Part shown: in pieces, positions 6,909-7,156 of the stretch
How the letters are laid out: each line of letters begins with the position of its first letter
How positions within the stretch are numbered: position 1 is the first letter of the stretch
Assembly: GCA_007134405.1 (NCBI GenBank)
Contig: SLKW01000185.1
Location: 1 to 7,156 of the forward strand
Length of the DNA stretch: 7,156 bases
Direction of reading: 5' to 3'
Source: Paracoccaceae bacterium
GTDB taxonomy: Bacteria; Pseudomonadota; Alphaproteobacteria; Rhodobacterales; Rhodobacteraceae
Notes under the pieces: model-generated
What the model saw: only the letters and a program-made list of their open reading frames with translations
Database searches by the model: none
Told to the model about the DNA's origin: nothing
Position numbers and translations under genes: made by a program

Positions 6909-7156
6909 ATGCCCGATCCCGCCGCCGAGCCATCCTACGCCCCGCCCGATGATGCCATGCTGCGGCGGTTGTTGCAGCGAACGCGCTGCATCGCCGTCGT
7001 CGGTGTCTCGCCCAACCCCATCCGGCCCAGCCACTATGTCGCGCGCTATCTGCGGCTGAAGGGGTTTCGGGTGATCCCGGTCAACCCGGGCCATGTGGGC
7101 GAGACGCTCTTCGGCGAGACGGTGCGAGCCGGGCTCAAGGACTGCCCGCAAGAGAC
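6909..7156 (+). CDS. CoA-binding domain protein (YccU-like), 3' end beyond window
   Basis: The open frame runs from ATG 6909 to the window end, giving 82 full codons and two bases. The start is supported by GAGGA (6898-6902) six bases upstream. After a variable N-terminus (1-24) comes the Rossmann-like CoA_binding_2 core: Cys-Ile-Ala-Val-Val-Gly-Val-Ser-Pro-Asn-Pro (27-37), then Arg-Pro-Ser-His-Tyr-Val-Ala-Arg-Tyr-Leu (39-48), Gly-Phe-Arg-Val-Ile-Pro-Val-Asn-Pro (52-60) and a Gly-Glu-Thr-Leu-Phe-Gly (64-69) stretch. Known members are about 140-150 residues and bind CoA; their cellular role is poorly defined. In related genomes I recall such genes next to O-acetylhomoserine sulfhydrylase genes, but that neighbour is outside this window. 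Truncation is by the window edge only. Confidence 0.88.
   Translation, partial: MPDPAAEPSYAPPDDAMLRRLLQRTRCIAVVGVSPNPIRPSHYVARYLRLKGFRVIPVNPGHVGETLFGETVRAGLKDCPQE

Overview
This GC-rich window most likely comes from an alphaproteobacterium, probably of the Rhodobacterales (Paracoccaceae-like). The evidence is the codon use, a tatA-tatB-tatC order with an overlapping DUF815 ATPase gene, a zwf-pgl pair and a BA14K-family protein. The assignment rests on gene content and protein style only.

Layout: (1) At the left edge, bases 14 to 1 on the minus strand appear to hold the first codons of a class II glutamine amidotransferase-type gene (Met-Cys-Gly-Ile). (2) A gene-free stretch of about 500 bp follows (15-513). 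It has an AT-rich island and five tandem 11-bp units. (3) A short minus-strand HTH_11 regulator (514-873) lacks the usual WYL ligand domain. A perfect dyad (899-916) lies just upstream of it. (4) The plus-strand operon tatA-tatB-tatC-DUF815 ATPase (1045-3813) encodes the twin-arginine translocase and a translationally coupled AAA+-type ATPase. A hairpin lies in the tatA leader and a perfect 25-bp tandem duplication lies between tatA and tatB. (5) zwf-pgl (3962-6081) encodes the first two enzymes of the oxidative pentose phosphate and Entner-Doudoroff routes. The two genes overlap by one base. (6) A convergent minus-strand gene (6146-6667) encodes a secreted BA14K-like protein with a very strong ribosome-binding site. 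(7) Divergent from it, a CoA-binding (YccU-like) protein starts at 6909 and is cut by the window end.

The tat genes work as one membrane machine that exports folded proteins: TatB and TatC recognise the twin-arginine signal and TatA forms the translocation path. Zwf and Pgl turn glucose 6-phosphate into 6-phosphogluconate with production of NAD(P)H. Most of the window is ordinary core genome. The less explained parts are the 11-bp repeat array, the WYL-less regulator with its operator-like dyad facing the tat operon, the tatA-tatB duplication, and the ATPase coupled to tatC. No clearly new multi-gene system is visible.
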